From Clostridia bacterium (GTDB taxonomy: Bacteria; Bacillota; Clostridia; Oscillospirales; Acutalibacteraceae): 6,930 bases of DNA. The notes beneath the pieces were generated by a model. That model was given only the letters and a program-made list of their open reading frames with translations, was not told where the DNA came from and ran no database searches. A program made the position numbers and the translations under genes. The DNA lies in the NCBI GenBank assembly GCA_900759575.1, contig CAAEVU010000159.1, forward strand, positions 1 to 6,930, given 5' to 3'. Below, one piece after another: positions 4,218 to 6,930 of this stretch (position 1 is its first letter; every line of letters starts with the position of its first letter).

Positions 4218-6930
4218 ATGATTTTAAAGTCTTTGGAATTGCAGGGGTTCAAGACCTTCCCCGATAAGACTACGCTGCGTTTTGAGCGGGGCATCACCTC
4301 GGTGGTGGGACCCAACGGCAGCGGCAAAAGCAATATCAGCGATGCCATGCGCTGGGTGCTGGGGGAGCAGTCTGTCCGGACGCTGCGCTGTTCCAAGATG
4401 GAGGACGTGATCTTCAACGGCACGCCCCAGCGGAAAGCCCTGGGGTTCGCGGAGGTCACCCTGACCATCGACAACAGTGACCGGCGTTTGCCCTTTGACA
4501 ACGATACGGTGGCCATCACCCGGCGGTATTACCGGTCCGGGGAGAGCGAGTACTTAATCAATAAAAGCACCGTGCGTTTAAAGGACATCAACGAGCTTTT
4601 CATGGATACGGGCCTGGGAAGGGACGGTTATTCCATTATCGGCCAGGGCAAGATCGACAGCATTGTGGCCGCCCGTTCCGAGGACCGCCGGGAGATCTTC
4701 GAGGAAGCCTCGGGAATTTCCCGCTACCGTTATCGGAAGGAGGAATCGGAGCGGCGCTTAAATAAGGCCGAGGAAAACCTGGTGCGTCTGCGGGATATTT
4801 TATCCGAGCTGGAAGGCCGGGTAGAGCCCTTGCGGATTCAGGCGGAGAAGGCGGAGCAGTTCATCGCCTACGACAAGGAGAAAAAAGGGCTGGAGATCGG
4901 CATCTGGCTGGAAACGTTGGACCGTTCCGGAAAAGTGCTGCGGGAACACGGAGAAAAGATCCCCCTGGTGCAGTCCCAGCACACCGAGCTGGAAGAGGAA
5001 ATCCAAACCATCGCCCAGCGTACGGAAGAGAATTATCGGGAAACCAACCAGTGTACCGTGGAGATGGAGGAAGCCCGCACCGCTGCCGCTTCTTTGGATG
5101 AACAGGCCGTCCGTGGGGAAGGGGAAGCAAGCCTTCTGGAAAACGATGTGGCCCACAACCGGGAGAATATCCACCGCTTGGAAGGGCAGATTCAGGAAGC
5201 CTCCCGTTCCGGGGAAGATACGGACCGGGAAATTGAGGAGAAGCGCCAGGAAATAGCCGCCAAGGAAAAGCAGATTGGAGAAAGCCGGGACAGGCTGCTT
5301 TCTTTCACCCAGCGTCTGGAAGAACTGCGCCAGGGCGCCGACCAGGCTACCCGTCAGATGGAGCAGGCCGCTGTGGAGCTGGCAGGATATAACGCGTCCT
5401 TGGCGGAAGAGCGGATCAAGCTTTCCTCCACACAGTCCTCCATGGTGGAGATCCGGCTGCGTGCCGGGGCGGTGGCGGACAGTGTCAAACAGGCCCGGGA
5501 ACGGTTGGCGTCGGCCAGAGAAGAAGCCGCCCAGCTGGGGGAAATGCTCAAGGACGCCCAGCAGGCGGTAGCCGGTCGGGATAACGCGGTGAAGGGCTAT
5601 GAAATGCGCTTGGACAGCCGCCGGAAACGGGCCCAAGCTGCCCGGGAGACCTGGAACCAGCTCACCTTGGACGTGGGAGAGCAGCTCCGCCGGGCAAAAC
5701 TGCTGGAAGACCTGGAGCGGAACCTGGAAGGTTTTGCTCAAAGCGTGAAATCGGTGATGAAGGAAGCAAACCGTGGACTGCTGAAAGGTATCTGCGGCCC
5801 GGTGACCCAGCTTTTGAAAACGCCTCGGGAGTATGCCGTGGCGTTGGAAACGGCCTTGGGGGCTTCCATGCAAAATATTGTGGTGGAAACGGAGCAGGAC
5901 GCGAAAAATGCCATCCGCTTGTTGAAGCAGCGGGATTGGGGCCGTGCCACGTTCCTGCCCTTGACCACCATTCGGGGAAATTTGTATAACTCCAGAGAGA
6001 TTCAGGATATGCCTGGGTTTGTGGGCATGGCCAACACCCTGTGTTCCTGTGAGTCCAAATACAATGAGATTCGGGATTCCCTGTTGGGCCGCATCGCTGT
6101 GGCGGAGGATTTGGACAGCGCCACGGCCATTGCCAAGCGGACAGGCTACCGCCTGCGGGTGGTGAGTTTGGACGGCCAGGTGGTCAACACGGGAGGCTCT
6201 TTGACAGGCGGTTCCAAGGGACGAAACTCCGGACTTTTGAACCGGGCTTCGGAGATTCAGCGGGTCCGGGAAAAGGCTGCCGCTTTGGAGGAGAAAGCCA
6301 AAGCGGCCCAGGCGGAATTTCACCAGCGGCAGGAAGAATTGGCTGCCTGCGAGGGAGAATTGGACGCTGCCCGGGGTGAGTTTTCTTCCGCTCAGGAGGA
6401 ATATATCCGCATCACCTCCGAGTGTTCCCGAGTCAGCCGGGAGCTGGAACAGCTTGAGGAAAACGCTGCCAATTTGGAGCGGGAACGCACGGATTCCGCC
6501 GGCCGTCTGAAAGAACTGGGAGAGCGGGAACAGGAGACCCGAAAGGCCATTGCCCAGTTGGAAGAACAGGTGCAAAAGGCGGAAGAAGAGAACAAGAAAT
6601 TGTCCGGCAGCCGGGAGGAACAGATGGCCCGGTGCGAAGATATTTCCCAGACCATCCAGGAGATCCGCATGGGAGAATTTTCCGCCCAAAAGGACCGGGA
6701 CGCTTTGGCTGCGGCTGTGGCAGGTCTGGAAGAGCGGAAGCGGGATTCTGCCGGGGCCGTGGAACGGCTGCAAGCGGAGATCCAGGAACTGGAAGCCAAA
6801 AGCGCCCAGTTGGAAGAGCAGCGCAAAGAAACGCTGGACCGGGCAAAGCAGCTTCGCCAGCAGGCGGAGACCACCCGGCAGAGCCTGAAAACCATGGGGG
6901 AAAAGCGGGCCACCCTGGAACAGGAAGCCG
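4218..6930 (+). CDS. smc: Chromosome segregation protein SMC (partial, 3' cut by window)
   Basis: SMC is the ATPase core of bacterial condensin. It forms a long V-shaped dimer that, with ScpA and ScpB, extrudes DNA loops and helps separate sister chromosomes. The window holds 904 in-frame codons with no stop; family members are about 1,180 residues, so roughly the last 280 are missing, including the signature motif and Walker B. The N-terminal head shows Walker A GPNGSGKS (31-38, Lys37), WVLGEQS, Arg57 at the arginine-finger position, KMEDVIFNGT (60-69), and the Q-loop GQGKIDSI with Gln143. Residues about 165-520 are a long Glu/Arg/Gln-rich coiled coil. The hinge (about 524-660) includes GPVTQLL, REYAVALETALG, RATFLPL and ends at GGSLTGGS (659-666); it contains a Cys-Ser-Cys pair (609-611). 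A second coiled coil follows to the window edge. The reading frame is intact throughout, with no sign of a frameshift. Confidence 0.97.
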   Translation, partial: MILKSLELQGFKTFPDKTTLRFERGITSVVGPNGSGKSNISDAMRWVLGEQSVRTLRCSKMEDVIFNGTPQRKALGFAEVTLTIDNSDRRLPFDNDTVAITRRYYRSGESEYLINKSTVRLKDINELFMDTGLGRDGYSIIGQGKIDSIVAARSEDRREIFEEASGISRYRYRKEESERRLNKAEENLVRLRDILSELEGRVEPLRIQAEKAEQFIAYDKEKKGLEIGIWLETLDRSGKVLREHGEKIPLVQSQHTELEEEIQTIAQRTEENYRETNQCTVEMEEARTAAASLDEQAVRGEGEASLLENDVAHNRENIHRLEGQIQEASRSGEDTDREIEEKRQEIAAKEKQIGESRDRLLSFTQRLEELRQGADQATRQMEQAAVELAGYNASLAEERIKLSSTQSSMVEIRLRAGAVADSVKQARERLASAREEAAQLGEMLKDAQQAVAGRDNAVKGYEMRLDSRRKRAQAARETWNQLTLDVGEQLRRAKLLEDLERNLEGFAQSVKSVMKEANRGLLKGICGPVTQLLKTPREYAVALETALGASMQNIVVETEQDAKNAIRLLKQRDWGRATFLPLTTIRGNLYNSREIQDMPGFVGMANTLCSCESKYNEIRDSLLGRIAVAEDLDSATAIAKRTGYRLRVVSLDGQVVNTGGSLTGGSKGRNSGLLNRASEIQRVREKAAALEEKAKAAQAEFHQRQEELAACEGELDAARGEFSSAQEEYIRITSECSRVSRELEQLEENAANLERERTDSAGRLKELGEREQETRKAIAQLEEQVQKAEEENKKLSGSREEQMARCEDISQTIQEIRMGEFSAQKDRDALAAAVAGLEERKRDSAGAVERLQAEIQELEAKSAQLEEQRKETLDRAKQLRQQAETTRQSLKTMGEKRATLEQEA

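Noticed and set aside
4720..5780. Repetitive Glu/Arg/Gln-rich sequence considered as a tandem repeat
   Set aside because: The periodicity is that of a coiled coil (heptads) with no conserved DNA repeat unit.
6201..6206. TTGACA within smc, considered as a -35 element
   Set aside because: No -10 element follows at suitable spacing, and the bases encode the conserved GGSLTGG hinge motif.
4800..6773. Open minus-strand frame of about 657 codons opposite smc
   Set aside because: Its Leu/Phe/Gly-rich composition is the mirror of the Glu/Lys/Gln-rich SMC coiled coil (GAA/GAG read backwards gives TTC/CTC). The sense strand is clearly smc.

Overview
This window reads as a compact housekeeping stretch of a Gram-positive chromosome, most likely a class Clostridia bacterium (Oscillospiraceae-like). 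The grounds are the G+C-rich but Firmicutes-style proteins, strong AGGAGG-type ribosome binding sites, use of TTG as a start codon, the folate-dependent TrmFO tRNA methylase, PlsX, and the order rnc – radical SAM gene – smc. The taxon is inferred from protein resemblance and gene order; no rRNA or other marker is present to fix it.

All six recognisable genes lie on the + strand, and the window is almost entirely coding. In order: (1) the last 43 codons of topA, holding a four-cysteine zinc ribbon, cut by the left edge; (2) trmFO at 130-1509, with a TTG start overlapping the topA stop; (3) plsX at 1506-2507, with an ATGA overlap; (4) rnc (RNase III) at 2520-3200, after a 12-nt gap holding a near-perfect Shine-Dalgarno; (5) an Elp3-like radical SAM gene at 3197-4204, with a TTG start overlapping the rnc stop; (6) the first 904 codons of smc from 4218, running off the right edge. 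The largest gap between genes is 13 nt. I see no promoter, terminator, RNA gene, mobile element, repeat array or CRISPR.

The layout predicts one transcript with translational coupling at three junctions. The products are informational or envelope functions: DNA topology (TopA), tRNA T-loop methylation (TrmFO), phospholipid precursor synthesis (PlsX), double-stranded RNA processing (RNase III), a probable RNA-directed radical SAM enzyme, and chromosome organisation (SMC). They do not form one pathway; such genes are probably grouped because they are expressed together during growth.

I found no convincing new biological system. The points most worth a second look are the Elp3-like radical SAM protein, which lacks an acetyltransferase domain and has an extra cysteine inside its cluster motif, the absence of acpP between plsX and rnc, and the two TTGA start/stop overlaps.
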